Assembly (NCBI GenBank): GCA_036351435.1
Contig: JAZBPA010000430.1
Coordinates: 1 to 27,481 of the forward strand
DNA from: JAAUQA01 sp036351435
GTDB taxonomy: Bacteria; Pseudomonadota; Gammaproteobacteria; Competibacterales; Competibacteraceae
Reading direction: 5' to 3'
DNA: 27,481 nucleotides
Translations under genes and position numbers: made by a program
In this document: positions 16,864 through 24,656 of the stretch, piece after piece
Layout: each line of letters starts with the position of its first letter
Position numbering within the stretch: position 1 is the first letter of the stretch
Notes under the pieces: model-generated
Databases searched by the model: none
The model's input: only the letters and a program-made list of their open reading frames with translations
Told to the model about the DNA's origin: nothing

Positions 16864-19026
16864 TTAGAATTTCCCATAATACCCTTCTTTCAGAGCATCG
16901 AATAAATTGGCTGCGGAATGCACCTCGCCGTCGTATTCAATCTCCTCGTTACCCTTGACCTCAATCACACTGCCGTCTTCCAAGGCAAACCGATAGAGCG
17001 TGTTTTCCAAGTCCTGCTCTTTCACTAATACACCTTGAAACGCTTCCGGGTTGAAGCGGAAGGTGGTGCAGCCCTTGAGTCCTTTTTCATAGGCGTACAG
17101 GTAAATATCTTTGAAATCCTCATAAGGGAAATCAGTGGGGACATTGGCCGTTTTGGAGATCGAGGAATCGATCCAGCACTGAGCAGCCGCCTGAATATCG
17201 ACATGCTGCTTAGGTGTGACATCGTCAGCGGTGATAAAATAGTCGGGTAATTGTTCGGCGGGATCATCAGAAAACGGCAGCGCATCGGGATTGATCAGCT
17301 CACGGTAGGCCAGCAACTCAAAGGAGAATACGCCCATTTTCTCCTTAGACTTTTTCCCTTCGCGGATCACATTGCGGTAGTAATGATGAGCAAAGCTCGG
17401 TTCAATCCCGTTGCTGGCATTGTTAGCCAAGGACAACGAGATAGTGCCGGTCGGGGCAATAGAACTGTGATGGGTGAAACGGGCCCCTTGCTCCGCCAGT
17501 TTTTCGACTAAAGCTGGATCGCATTCCGCAATGCGTTGCATGTAACGACTGTAACGAGCATGTAACACCCTGCCCTTGATTGTGTCCCCGGCTTTTAGAC
17601 CGTCTTGCGCCATTTCCGGGCGTTTATCGAGCATTTCGGTGGTGATGGTAAAGTCCTGATCCATGATGGGTGCCGGTCCCTTTTCTTCTGCTAGTGACAA
17701 CGCCATCCGCCAGCCACTTAAAGCCATTTCACGAGTCACTTGTTCGGTGAAGTCTAAGGATGCGGGTGAGCCGTATTTCATGCCTAGTAGGGTCAGGGTT
17801 GAACCGAGTCCTAGATAACCCATGCCATGGCGACGTTTATTGAGAATTTCCTGGCGTTGCTGTTCCAAGGGTAGTCCATTGATTTCCACCACGTTATCCA
17901 ACATGCGAGTGAAGATGGCGACGACTTCACGGTATTGATCCCAGTCGAAGCGCGCATTATCGGTGAAAGGTTCGGTGACGAATTGGGTCAGATTAATCGA
18001 GCCCAGCAGACAGGAACCGTAAGGCGGCAATAACTGTTCGCCGCAAGGATTGCTGGCCTGAATGGTTTCACACCACCAGTTATTATTCATCTCATTGGCT
18101 TCGTCGATGAGAATGAAGCCTGGCTCGGCGTAATCGTAGGTCGACGCCATAATGAGGTCCCACAGCCGCCGGGCGTGTAAGGTTTTGTAAATCTTGCAGG
18201 CGACTTTCCCGGCAGCGTTGACGATCAATCCCTCGTGCACCGGCCAATCACGCCAGACGATAGTTTCGGAGTCGTTGAGATCGAGTTGGTCCTCAAGGGC
18301 CTCTTTTTGCCGGATCGGAAAGCTGAGTGGCCAGTCGGTATCGTTTTTAACCGCTTCGATAAACTCGCGGGTGATCAACAACGACAGGTTGAATTGACGC
18401 AGCCGACCGGGCTCGCGTTTGGCGCGCACGAATTCCAACACATCAGGGTGTCCCACATCGAACGTAGCCATTTGTGCCCCGCGCCGACCACCCGCCGAGG
18501 AAATGGTGAAACACATCTTGTCGTAAATATCCATGAACGATGGCGGGCCGGAAGTGTAAGCACCGGCGCCCGACACATAAGCGCCTCGTGGTCGCAGCGT
18601 GGAGAAACAGTAACCGATGCCACAACCGGCTTTTAACGTCAGTCCCGCTTCATGCACTTTCTCTAAGATATCGTCCATGGAATCTTCGATAGTGCCCGAC
18701 ACGGTACAATTGATGGTGGAGGTGGCGGGTTTATGAGCGTGCGCACCGGCATTGGAAATAATGCGACCCGCAGGAATAGCGCCGTGCCGCAATGCCCAGA
18801 GAAACTTCTCGTTCCAAAACTCACGCAATTCTGCGGTGGATTCCACCTCGGCCAAGGCACGCGCCACCCGTTGATAAGTGCCATCGACACCTTGATCGAT
18901 TGCTCGCCCGTCTTTTGATTTCAAGCAATATTTTTTATCCCATATCTCGTACGATGCAGACTGTAAGGGTATATTTTCAACACTGGCCGCTTTCCGTTCA
19001 ACGGGTTTGAGACAGGCTATTTTCAT
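16864..19026 (-). CDS. nrdJa: Adenosylcobalamin-dependent ribonucleotide reductase, catalytic subunit NrdJa
   Basis: Makes deoxyribonucleotides with or without oxygen, using a B12-derived radical. From the ATG at 19026 (MKIACLKPVERK) it has 720 residues. The radical-site triad is intact in SNPCGEQLLP: Asn326, Cys328 and Glu330. The redox pair is Cys107 (TINCTVSG) and Cys339 (YGSCLLGSINL). A late PTGTISLSL block is also conserved. The ORF reaches 19080, but GGGGAG about 9 bases before 19026 supports the shorter start. The promoter overlaps two NrdR-like boxes. No cobalamin riboswitch was recognised in the roughly 130-base leader. Confidence 0.95.
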   Translation of the reverse strand: MKIACLKPVERKAASVENIPLQSASYEIWDKKYCLKSKDGRAIDQGVDGTYQRVARALAEVESTAELREFWNEKFLWALRHGAIPAGRIISNAGAHAHKPATSTINCTVSGTIEDSMDDILEKVHEAGLTLKAGCGIGYCFSTLRPRGAYVSGAGAYTSGPPSFMDIYDKMCFTISSAGGRRGAQMATFDVGHPDVLEFVRAKREPGRLRQFNLSLLITREFIEAVKNDTDWPLSFPIRQKEALEDQLDLNDSETIVWRDWPVHEGLIVNAAGKVACKIYKTLHARRLWDLIMASTYDYAEPGFILIDEANEMNNNWWCETIQASNPCGEQLLPPYGSCLLGSINLTQFVTEPFTDNARFDWDQYREVVAIFTRMLDNVVEINGLPLEQQRQEILNKRRHGMGYLGLGSTLTLLGMKYGSPASLDFTEQVTREMALSGWRMALSLAEEKGPAPIMDQDFTITTEMLDKRPEMAQDGLKAGDTIKGRVLHARYSRYMQRIAECDPALVEKLAEQGARFTHHSSIAPTGTISLSLANNASNGIEPSFAHHYYRNVIREGKKSKEKMGVFSFELLAYRELINPDALPFSDDPAEQLPDYFITADDVTPKQHVDIQAAAQCWIDSSISKTANVPTDFPYEDFKDIYLYAYEKGLKGCTTFRFNPEAFQGVLVKEQDLENTLYRFALEDGSVIEVKGNEEIEYDGEVHSAANLFDALKEGYYGKF

Positions 19027-19160
19027 GACTCCACGCTCCCCTGTAGTGTTATATTTACAACAATTTACAGCAAGACCCAATGACTTAATATTACCGGGTT
19101 GATTGATATTGTTGGTGTTACCAAATCGCCTGGCAGGCTAACTTGCTTGTTTCTTGGTAA

Positions 19161-19208
19161 CCACTATAGGATGTGATTTATTATCCAGTCAAGCACAATA
19201 GGATGTGT
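19161..19208 (-). promoter_or_regulatory. nrdJ promoter overlapped by two NrdR-box-like sites
   Basis: On the minus strand TTGACT (19192-19187), an 18-base spacer and TATAGT (19168-19163) form a good sigma-70 promoter. Two 16-bp sites, CCACTATAGGATGTGA (19161-19176) and GCACAATAGGATGTGT (19193-19208), match most of the NrdR consensus (ACACWATATATWGTGT) and start 32 bp apart. One covers the -10 and the other abuts the -35, as expected for repression by NrdR when dATP is plentiful. Confidence 0.8.
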
Positions 19209-19314
19209 TTTGCTGGGCATTGCTAATCTCTTGATAATAGGGGTAATAATGGTTTGAGTGGAGTGCTGTAGATCAGAAAATGCCACGTTAGTGGTCGATT
19301 CACAGAAACTGCCG

Positions 19315-19343
19315 TTGTAAAGACGTGACACTAGTGGTATAAC
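19315..19343 (+). promoter_or_regulatory. Candidate promoter of the lipoprotein operon
   Basis: TTGTAA (19315-19320), a 17-base spacer and TATAAC (19338-19343) lie about 78 bases before the first lipoprotein start. The rest of the 19027-19420 spacer, apart from the nrdJ promoter, shows no gene. Confidence 0.5.
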
Positions 19344-19420
19344 CGACTACACTTTAAGCCTAAACAAAAACTCAAAGGATAAAACGGTTGCGGATTCTCA
19401 ATAATGCCGAGGGAGAAACC

Positions 19421-19981
19421 ATGAAAACACTTTGTGCTTCTTTTTTAATTCTTATTGTATCTCTGGGGCTTGGTGCCTGTACTACGCCAGCGCCATTGGA
19501 AACGGGTTATCCCAGAACCTATCAGCAAAAAATGCAGGCAGCTCATCACTGGGAAGTGTTGGCTACTGATGTGGCGCAACGTCTGGGTGCTGCGTTATCT
19601 ACTCAGGATCCTTCCGGTGGGAAGCAAATTCTCAATGTGAAGGGCGCCAAGTGCTGCACGGTCTTTAACTGGGCTTTTCACGATTTTCTCATCACTCATC
19701 TATTGGAACAGGGCTTTGGTGTCAGTTCCGACCCCAACGTAGGGTTGCCGGTCGAATATCAAGTGCAGGTCGTCACCCACAAAGATCGCTGTATCCGTCG
19801 TCCTAAAGTAGATTGCGTCACGGGCTTGACCTCCGAAGTGGTTGTTACCACATCAGTGATGAGCGGTGATCGCTATCTGGTTCGCATGAGTGACGTGTAT
19901 TACATCAGCGACAATAATAGCGATCAGTATCTTGCCCAGGTCGCTCCGCCGACCCGTCTCATGGAGGTCGTAGGCCAATGA
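19421..19981 (+). CDS. Putative lipoprotein of unknown function
   Basis: A 186-residue secreted lipoprotein; I do not recognise the mature domain. The ATG at 19421 has GGGAG with good spacing, whereas the open frame begins at a TTG 33 bp upstream. The signal peptide ends in the lipobox LGAC, with lipidated Cys20. The mature part has a helical segment (HHWEVLATDVAQRLGAAL), then GAKCCTVFNWAFHDFLITHL, and strand-rich sequence with four more cysteines that could form disulfides. It overlaps the FlgO-like gene by 4 bp (ATGA), so the two products probably work together at the outer membrane. The helix after the lipobox and the VLATDVA block suggest a FlgO-related partner, but this is weak. Confidence 0.8.
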   Translation: MKTLCASFLILIVSLGLGACTTPAPLETGYPRTYQQKMQAAHHWEVLATDVAQRLGAALSTQDPSGGKQILNVKGAKCCTVFNWAFHDFLITHLLEQGFGVSSDPNVGLPVEYQVQVVTHKDRCIRRPKVDCVTGLTSEVVVTTSVMSGDRYLVRMSDVYYISDNNSDQYLAQVAPPTRLMEVVGQ

Positions 19982-20529
19982 CAAAGCCAGTCCTCTCGTT
20001 AATCACGGCGCTGCTTGTCGTGGCTTTCGGCACCGTAGGGTGTGCTTCTAGTAGCAATTCCGAGATCAGTTCTACCAAGCAGGACAACGACCTAGTTACG
20101 GAAAGCTATCAGGCGGCAGATTTTCTGATTGATCAAGTGCCTTGGTTAAGGGAACAGCGGGGACCGGTGTTGGTCGCCACGTTTGTTGATGTCAATGCAT
20201 TGGAGAGTTCTTCCGCGCTAGGCCGTATTGTTGCTGAGCAGGTTGCGTCTCGTTTTGCCCAGGAAGGGTTCACCGTAATTGATATGAAGCTGCGGGATAA
20301 TATTTTCATCCAGCAAAATGGCGGTGAATTTATGTTGTCGCGGGATGTGCGCGCGCTCAGCCAAACCCATAACGCTTCTGCAATCTTAGCTGGTACTTAT
20401 GCGGTAGGTCGGCGTTCGGTTTATGTCAGTGCTCGCCTTATCCGTGCTTCGGACAGTTTGATTCTGTCCGGCTACGATTACAGCTTGCCGATGGGGCCTG
20501 ATACTCGGGCACTGCTAGCCAGCCAGTAA
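19978..20529 (+). CDS. FlgO-family outer-membrane lipoprotein
   Basis: A 183-residue lipoprotein with signal peptide and lipobox TVGC, lipidated Cys22. The mature domain matches the FlgO pattern: ADFLIDQVP, a strand GPVLVATFVDVNALESSSALGRIVAEQVASRFAQEGF, then a second helix-strand unit (ALSQTHNASAILAGTYAVGRRSVYVSARLIRASDSLILSGYDY). FlgO is known from the outer membrane of Vibrio flagella, but relatives occur in genomes and loci without flagellar genes, as here. The start overlaps the preceding stop (ATGA). A hairpin with a U-run follows the gene, closing a two-gene operon. Confidence 0.85.
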   Translation: MTKPVLSLITALLVVAFGTVGCASSSNSEISSTKQDNDLVTESYQAADFLIDQVPWLREQRGPVLVATFVDVNALESSSALGRIVAEQVASRFAQEGFTVIDMKLRDNIFIQQNGGEFMLSRDVRALSQTHNASAILAGTYAVGRRSVYVSARLIRASDSLILSGYDYSLPMGPDTRALLASQ

Positions 20530-20553
20530 TTAAGAGTTTTCGTTTTTCTTGTA

Positions 20554-20583
20554 GGGGCGGCGTATACGTCGCCCTTATTTTTT
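20554..20583 (+). terminator. Intrinsic terminator of the lipoprotein operon
   Basis: GGGCG and CGCCC arms enclose a G-T pair and the self-complementary CGTATACG, followed by TTATTTTTT. It begins 25 bases after the FlgO-like stop. This is a good rho-independent terminator. Confidence 0.85.
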
Positions 20584-20676
20584 GGGTAACCTGTAAATCA
20601 ACTCCACCTTGCCGCGCTCGATGGAATTGGCTATTGTCTAATCAGCAATTGCACCATCGCGCGGCGTCAAGTACCC

Positions 20677-21336
20677 ATGTCTGCAACCCTTTCAAGCAAT
20701 GTCACGAAATGTCAGGACATTACCCGTTTTTTACGTTTATGGGAGAAAGTGCCGGTTGATAGCAGTCGTATCAAACCGGAGCAGATTCATGCGGAACTGG
20801 TCACCCGATACTCAGAACCGCATCGTCACTACCACACCTGCGAACACATCGGCCACTGTCTAAATCAACTGGAGTTGGCGAGCGCTGAGATAGATCATCC
20901 AGCCGCTGTAGGGATCGCGTTGTGGTTTCACGATGTGATTTATGATCCGCGGGCAACCGACAATGAACAGCAAAGCGCTGAGCTGTTTATGCGGTGGGTA
21001 GGCGATCATGCGGATCCTCAATTCAGTGAGATTGTCTACGAAGCGATATTGATTACTAAGCATCGGGAAATACCGAGAACCTTGACTGAACAGTTCGTCG
21101 TCGATATCGATCTGTCCTCTTTCGGGTTACCGGAACCCGTGTTCGACCAGAACAGCCGTGATATTCGAGCCGAATACGCGCATGTACCAGATGCAGAGTT
21201 TTTCCCAGCCCATCTAAAATTTCTCGAATCGCTGTTTGCTAAGCCAACCTTATACTTCACCGATTTCTTTCATACCCACTATGAAGCTATAGCGCGTGCT
21301 AATTTCCAGCGCTTGCTTGCAACCGCTCCCCGATGA
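20677..21336 (+). CDS. HD-superfamily predicted metal-dependent phosphohydrolase (COG4339 type)
   Basis: A 219-residue all-helical protein. The motifs RHYHTCEHI (~49-57), ALWFHDVIYDP (~87-97, with the HD pair), ILITKHR and VDIDLSSFG supply the metal-binding His and Asp set of the HD fold. Members are often misnamed NMDA-receptor subunit homologues; a phosphohydrolase on a nucleotide-like substrate is the reasonable guess. The gene ends 13 bp before phnN on the same strand, so the two may share a transcript and perhaps a substrate class. The start at 20677 has no clear ribosome site. Confidence 0.8.
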   Translation: MSATLSSNVTKCQDITRFLRLWEKVPVDSSRIKPEQIHAELVTRYSEPHRHYHTCEHIGHCLNQLELASAEIDHPAAVGIALWFHDVIYDPRATDNEQQSAELFMRWVGDHADPQFSEIVYEAILITKHREIPRTLTEQFVVDIDLSSFGLPEPVFDQNSRDIRAEYAHVPDAEFFPAHLKFLESLFAKPTLYFTDFFHTHYEAIARANFQRLLATAPR

Positions 21337-21349
21337 AGCGTGTGTCTAG

Positions 21350-21907
21350 ATGATGACCGGCAGTGGTTTGTTTTATTTAATCGGGGCTTCCGGCTCCGGC
21401 AAGGACAGCGTGATGCGCTACACTCGTCAATTGCTTGCCGGCAAAGGGAAAGTCATTTTCGCCCACCGCTATATCACCCGTGCTCAGGACCCGATTGGCG
21501 AAGCGCATGTTCCGCTCAGCGAAGAGGAATTCGAGCAGCGTCTGCAGGCCGGCTGTTTTGTGATGCACTGGGACAGTCATGGCTATCGTTATGGTATCGG
21601 AGTGGAAATTGAGCAGTGGTTGGATTTAGGGCTCAAAGTCGTGGTCAATGGTTCGCGCGCTTACTTGGGCGAGGCGCAAAAGCGTTATTCGCAACTGCAA
21701 ACCGTGCTTATCCGGGTTTCGCCGCAACAGTTACGTGAACGGCTAATACAGCGTGACCGAGAATCTGCCGATGAAATTGACCAACGTTTGCAGCGCGCCG
21801 ATGATTTCGATATTCAAGCGCAGGGTGGCCCAAGAATGCATATCATTGACAATAACGGCGCCCTGGAACAAGCCGGAACACAACTCATCAAGTTGCTGTC
21901 GGCTTAA
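21350..21907 (+). CDS. phnN: Ribose 1,5-bisphosphate phosphokinase (PhnN)
   Basis: A 185-residue guanylate-kinase-like enzyme that phosphorylates ribose 1,5-bisphosphate to PRPP. The P-loop GASGSGKDS is at residues 12-20. RYITRAQDPIGEAH, the PhnN-typical FVMHWDSHGYRYGIG, VVVNGSRAYL and IRVSPQQLRERLIQRDRES follow. The latter set separates PhnN from true guanylate kinase. No C-P lyase genes are in the window, so its role here may be PRPP supply or metabolite recycling with the upstream HD protein. The ATG at 21350 or the next at 21353 could be the start. It converges with the ketoreductase gene, with 7 bp between. Confidence 0.88.
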   Translation: MMTGSGLFYLIGASGSGKDSVMRYTRQLLAGKGKVIFAHRYITRAQDPIGEAHVPLSEEEFEQRLQAGCFVMHWDSHGYRYGIGVEIEQWLDLGLKVVVNGSRAYLGEAQKRYSQLQTVLIRVSPQQLRERLIQRDRESADEIDQRLQRADDFDIQAQGGPRMHIIDNNGALEQAGTQLIKLLSA

Positions 21908-21914
21908 AGGATGT

Positions 21915-22664
21915 TCACGCCATAGCGCCGTTGACGCCGATCACTTGCCCGGAAATATAACTCGCCTCCGGGGTGGCCAGGAAATTGACCAGAGCAGCAA
22001 CCTCATCTGGTGTGCCGGGTCGTTGCATGGGAACCCATTGTTTAATTTTGGTTTCGTCAAACACCCCGGCGGTGGAACGCCCCACAATGATGCCGGGCGC
22101 AACGGCGTTCACGGTAATACCGCGCGAAGCTAATTCCAAGGCCAGTGATTTTGTTGCACCATGTAAACCGGCTTTAGCTGCTGCGTAGTTGGCTTGCCCA
22201 CGATTACCCAAGACACCGGCGATGGAGGAGACGGCGATGATCCTACCCCAGCGGGTACGGATCATAGGTAACAATAGCGGTTGCGTGACATTGAAAAAAC
22301 CATTCAGCGAAACATCCACCACACTATGCCATTGCGTTGAACTCATTCCTGCCATCGGCGCATCCGCATAAATGCCCGCATTATTGACTAACACCTGAAT
22401 CGGCCCGTCGTGTAATAATTTTTCGAGCGCCGCTTGAGTCGCTGCCGCATCGGTAACGTCGAACCCTATAACCTCCGCAGAACCTCCGGTCTGTCGAATA
22501 CCATCCACCACGGCTTGTGCACGTTCAGCACGATGATGCGCATGCACGATGACATGTAGACCGGCGTCCGCCAAACGCTGACAAATAGCGCTGCCGATGT
22601 CCCCGCTACCGCCGGTCACCAACGCCCGTTTGCCGTCGTGAACCTTTGATGCATCTATCGACAT
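21915..22664 (-). CDS. 3-oxoacyl-ACP reductase, FabG/ApeQ-like
   Basis: NAD(P)H-dependent ketoreductase of a type II fatty-acid or polyketide system, 249 residues. The Rossmann motif TGGSGDIG is at 17-24 and NNAG at 94-97. The catalytic set is Asn121, Ser146/147, Tyr160 and Lys164 (YAAAK). The C-terminus ends SGQVIGVNGAMA, close to the FabG pattern. The start overlaps the chain-length-factor gene by 10 bp. In aryl polyene clusters this step reduces the beta-keto group after each elongation. It is the last gene of the cluster here. Confidence 0.92.
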   Translation of the reverse strand: MSIDASKVHDGKRALVTGGSGDIGSAICQRLADAGLHVIVHAHHRAERAQAVVDGIRQTGGSAEVIGFDVTDAAATQAALEKLLHDGPIQVLVNNAGIYADAPMAGMSSTQWHSVVDVSLNGFFNVTQPLLLPMIRTRWGRIIAVSSIAGVLGNRGQANYAAAKAGLHGATKSLALELASRGITVNAVAPGIIVGRSTAGVFDETKIKQWVPMQRPGTPDEVAALVNFLATPEASYISGQVIGVNGAMA

Positions 22665-23452
22665 GGCGAAAATTCGACGTTCAAATACTGACCGGCTAAA
22701 TACGGTAGGGTCACGGTGCGGGATGTCATCCGGGCAATTGTCTGCAGTAGGGGCAAGCTGCGGGCAGCCGGATTACCGGTGCGTAAGCGTTCTAGTTCGG
22801 ACGAATCAAGCTGATCTTCCGGTCCTTGATTAGTGAGCTGTAACCGCAGCTCGCCGAGCGCCGTGGTCGTTAGTTCGGGACTGAGCAGCAAAGCCGTTGC
22901 GAAGGGTGCCTGGAGCGGACGCGCCTCGGATAACGGGAACGGGGGGGGGTAATCGTAAGCGACCAATAGCACCGGCAATCCTTCGACTTGAGTGAATGTG
23001 ACGGCCTCCAGTAACCCGGTACTGAAACTCCAATCATAAGCCGACAGGCTGGTCGATGACTGCATACATCCGGTAGCGATAGTCCAATAACCGGCAGCGG
23101 CATTGTGCACTGAATTATGAAAGTGAGTGGGTGAGACAGGTTTTCCTGGCAGATTTAACGCAGTACACAGTTTGTCGATAATTGCGTAATCGCCGCCCGA
23201 TGAGGCAAACACCGAACCGACCTGAGTCGCTGTCGGCGAACCCTCGGTCATCGCCTCTTGAGCGGCCTGCAATGCAAGATTGATGACCTGAGTGGTACGG
23301 CGTCGCTCATTAGCGCGTAGTAAGCTGGGCTTGAACGCCGCCAAGGGTTGCGCTTGATAAGCCTGTTCGCCAACCAACACCAACCGGCTGTCGCTCCAGC
23401 CCGGCAACCCGGGTGCCGCTAAGCTCAAACTCTGCAAATAAACCGCCGTCAC
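22655..23452 (-). CDS. Ketosynthase-like chain-length factor (PF13723 type, ApeC-like)
   Basis: Partner subunit of the adjacent ketosynthase, with an N-terminal ketosynthase-like fold but no active-site cysteine. I place the start at GTG 23452, overlapping the ketosynthase stop (GTGA), which gives 265 residues beginning VTAVYLQSLSLAAPGLPGW. An ATG at 23482 lies inside the ketosynthase frame and adds ten residues with no family support. The SPTHFHNSVHNAAAGYWTIA block is typical of the family. Aryl polyene ketosynthases work as heterodimers with such a factor. The protein is short relative to a full ketosynthase, which is usual for this subgroup. Confidence 0.82.
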   Translation of the reverse strand: MTAVYLQSLSLAAPGLPGWSDSRLVLVGEQAYQAQPLAAFKPSLLRANERRRTTQVINLALQAAQEAMTEGSPTATQVGSVFASSGGDYAIIDKLCTALNLPGKPVSPTHFHNSVHNAAAGYWTIATGCMQSSTSLSAYDWSFSTGLLEAVTFTQVEGLPVLLVAYDYPPPFPLSEARPLQAPFATALLLSPELTTTALGELRLQLTNQGPEDQLDSSELERLRTGNPAARSLPLLQTIARMTSRTVTLPYLAGQYLNVEFSPCR

Positions 23453-24645
23453 CCGCGCAACCTTCCGAAAATCAGGCTGCAATTGCTACCGCCGAAGCCA
23501 AAGGAATTGCTCATGACGATGTTAACTGGAGTTGTTTCGGATTCTCGCACGATGTTGGCCGAGAGACTGTCATCCATCGTCAGCTGGTTAAGATTAGCCG
23601 GAATAAACCCATGTTCGATACTCAAGCCAGCGAATAGTGCTTCGGTAATTCCTGCCGCGCCCAGAGTATGGCCGGTCCAGCCCTTAGTGGAGCTACACGG
23701 GGTTCGGGTGCCGAATACTTGATTGATTGCCCTATCCTCAGCAGCATCATTAGCCGGCGTGGCGGTGCCGTGCAGATTGATATGATCCACTTGACTCGGC
23801 ATAAGCCCGGCGTTCGTCAAGGCGCGTTGTATGGCCAGTACGGCGCCTGCACCCTCTGGATGCACCGTGGACATATGGTAAGCATCGCTGCTCTCGCCAT
23901 AGCCCAGTAAGGCAATGCCATCATCTCCCGGCTGAGCCCGCTCCAACAGGACAAAACCTGCCGCTTCAGCGACGTTCAAACCGTCACGCTCAGCGTCCCA
24001 AGGCCGACACAATCGGCTTGATACCAGGCCCAGGGAATGGAAGCCGTATAACGTAATCAGACATAAACTATCCACCCCACCCACGATTGCAGCATCGCAG
24101 TGTCCGGCCTGCATATAGCGATAAGCAGCAGCGAATACCTTGGCGCTGGATGAGCACGCTGTGGAAATGGCTAGCGTCGGTCCGGTAAGCCCTAAATACT
24201 GACGGGTAAAATCCGCTACCGAAAAAATGTTATGGGTGTGACGATAATCAAACCCCGCAGGCAGTTTGCCGGTTGTCGGATCGCGGTCCCGATAAGCCTG
24301 TTCGGTAGCTCGAATGCCGGATGTGCTGGTGCCGATAAACACCCCGAGGCGATTAGCGCCATAGCGATAGCGTGCAGCTGTGGCGGTTTCAATAAAACCA
24401 TCCTGAAGCAGCCCCAATCGGGCCAAGCGGTTGTTGCGACAATCGAACGGTGCCCATTCATCGGTCAAAGGTTCAGTTTCCAAACCATCGACGCGACCGA
24501 TCCAAGTGGCCAAGTCGGCATCTTCGAAATCGCAGGGTTTCAGGCCGCTGGTTTCCTGCTGTAACGCAGCCAGGGCGACTGAGTTTCCTCGCCCCAAGGC
24601 GCTAACAGTGGTATAGGCAGACAGTCGTAACGGTTTGATCGGCAT
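23449..24645 (-). CDS. Beta-ketoacyl-ACP synthase, FabF/ApeO-like
   Basis: Condensing enzyme that extends an acyl chain with malonyl-ACP. The 398-residue protein has the full Cys-His-His set: Cys164 in STACSSSA, His292 in NLHGTATPANDAAE, and His326 in KGWTGHTLGAAG with Lys321. The end SNSFGFGGSNCSLIF is also canonical. It is 11 bp after the exporter gene and coupled to the chain-length factor. Within the cluster it should drive polyene elongation. FabF of primary metabolism is less likely, given these neighbours and the absence of acpP and fabD. Confidence 0.93.
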   Translation of the reverse strand: MPIKPLRLSAYTTVSALGRGNSVALAALQQETSGLKPCDFEDADLATWIGRVDGLETEPLTDEWAPFDCRNNRLARLGLLQDGFIETATAARYRYGANRLGVFIGTSTSGIRATEQAYRDRDPTTGKLPAGFDYRHTHNIFSVADFTRQYLGLTGPTLAISTACSSSAKVFAAAYRYMQAGHCDAAIVGGVDSLCLITLYGFHSLGLVSSRLCRPWDAERDGLNVAEAAGFVLLERAQPGDDGIALLGYGESSDAYHMSTVHPEGAGAVLAIQRALTNAGLMPSQVDHINLHGTATPANDAAEDRAINQVFGTRTPCSSTKGWTGHTLGAAGITEALFAGLSIEHGFIPANLNQLTMDDSLSANIVRESETTPVNIVMSNSFGFGGSNCSLIFGRLRG

Positions 24646-24656
24646 CGGCGTTAGTG

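Noticed and set aside
19027..19155. Cobalamin riboswitch before the B12-dependent reductase
   Set aside because: The leader is about 130 bases and shows no recognisable B12 box; NrdR-type sites explain regulation better.
22655..23482. ATG start at 23482 for the chain-length factor
   Set aside because: It would overlap the ketosynthase by 34 bp and add non-conserved residues; the GTG at 23452 gives a clean coupled start.
24232..24564. 110-codon plus-strand frame opposite the ketosynthase
   Set aside because: Shadow frame of a complete ketosynthase, with no family resemblance.
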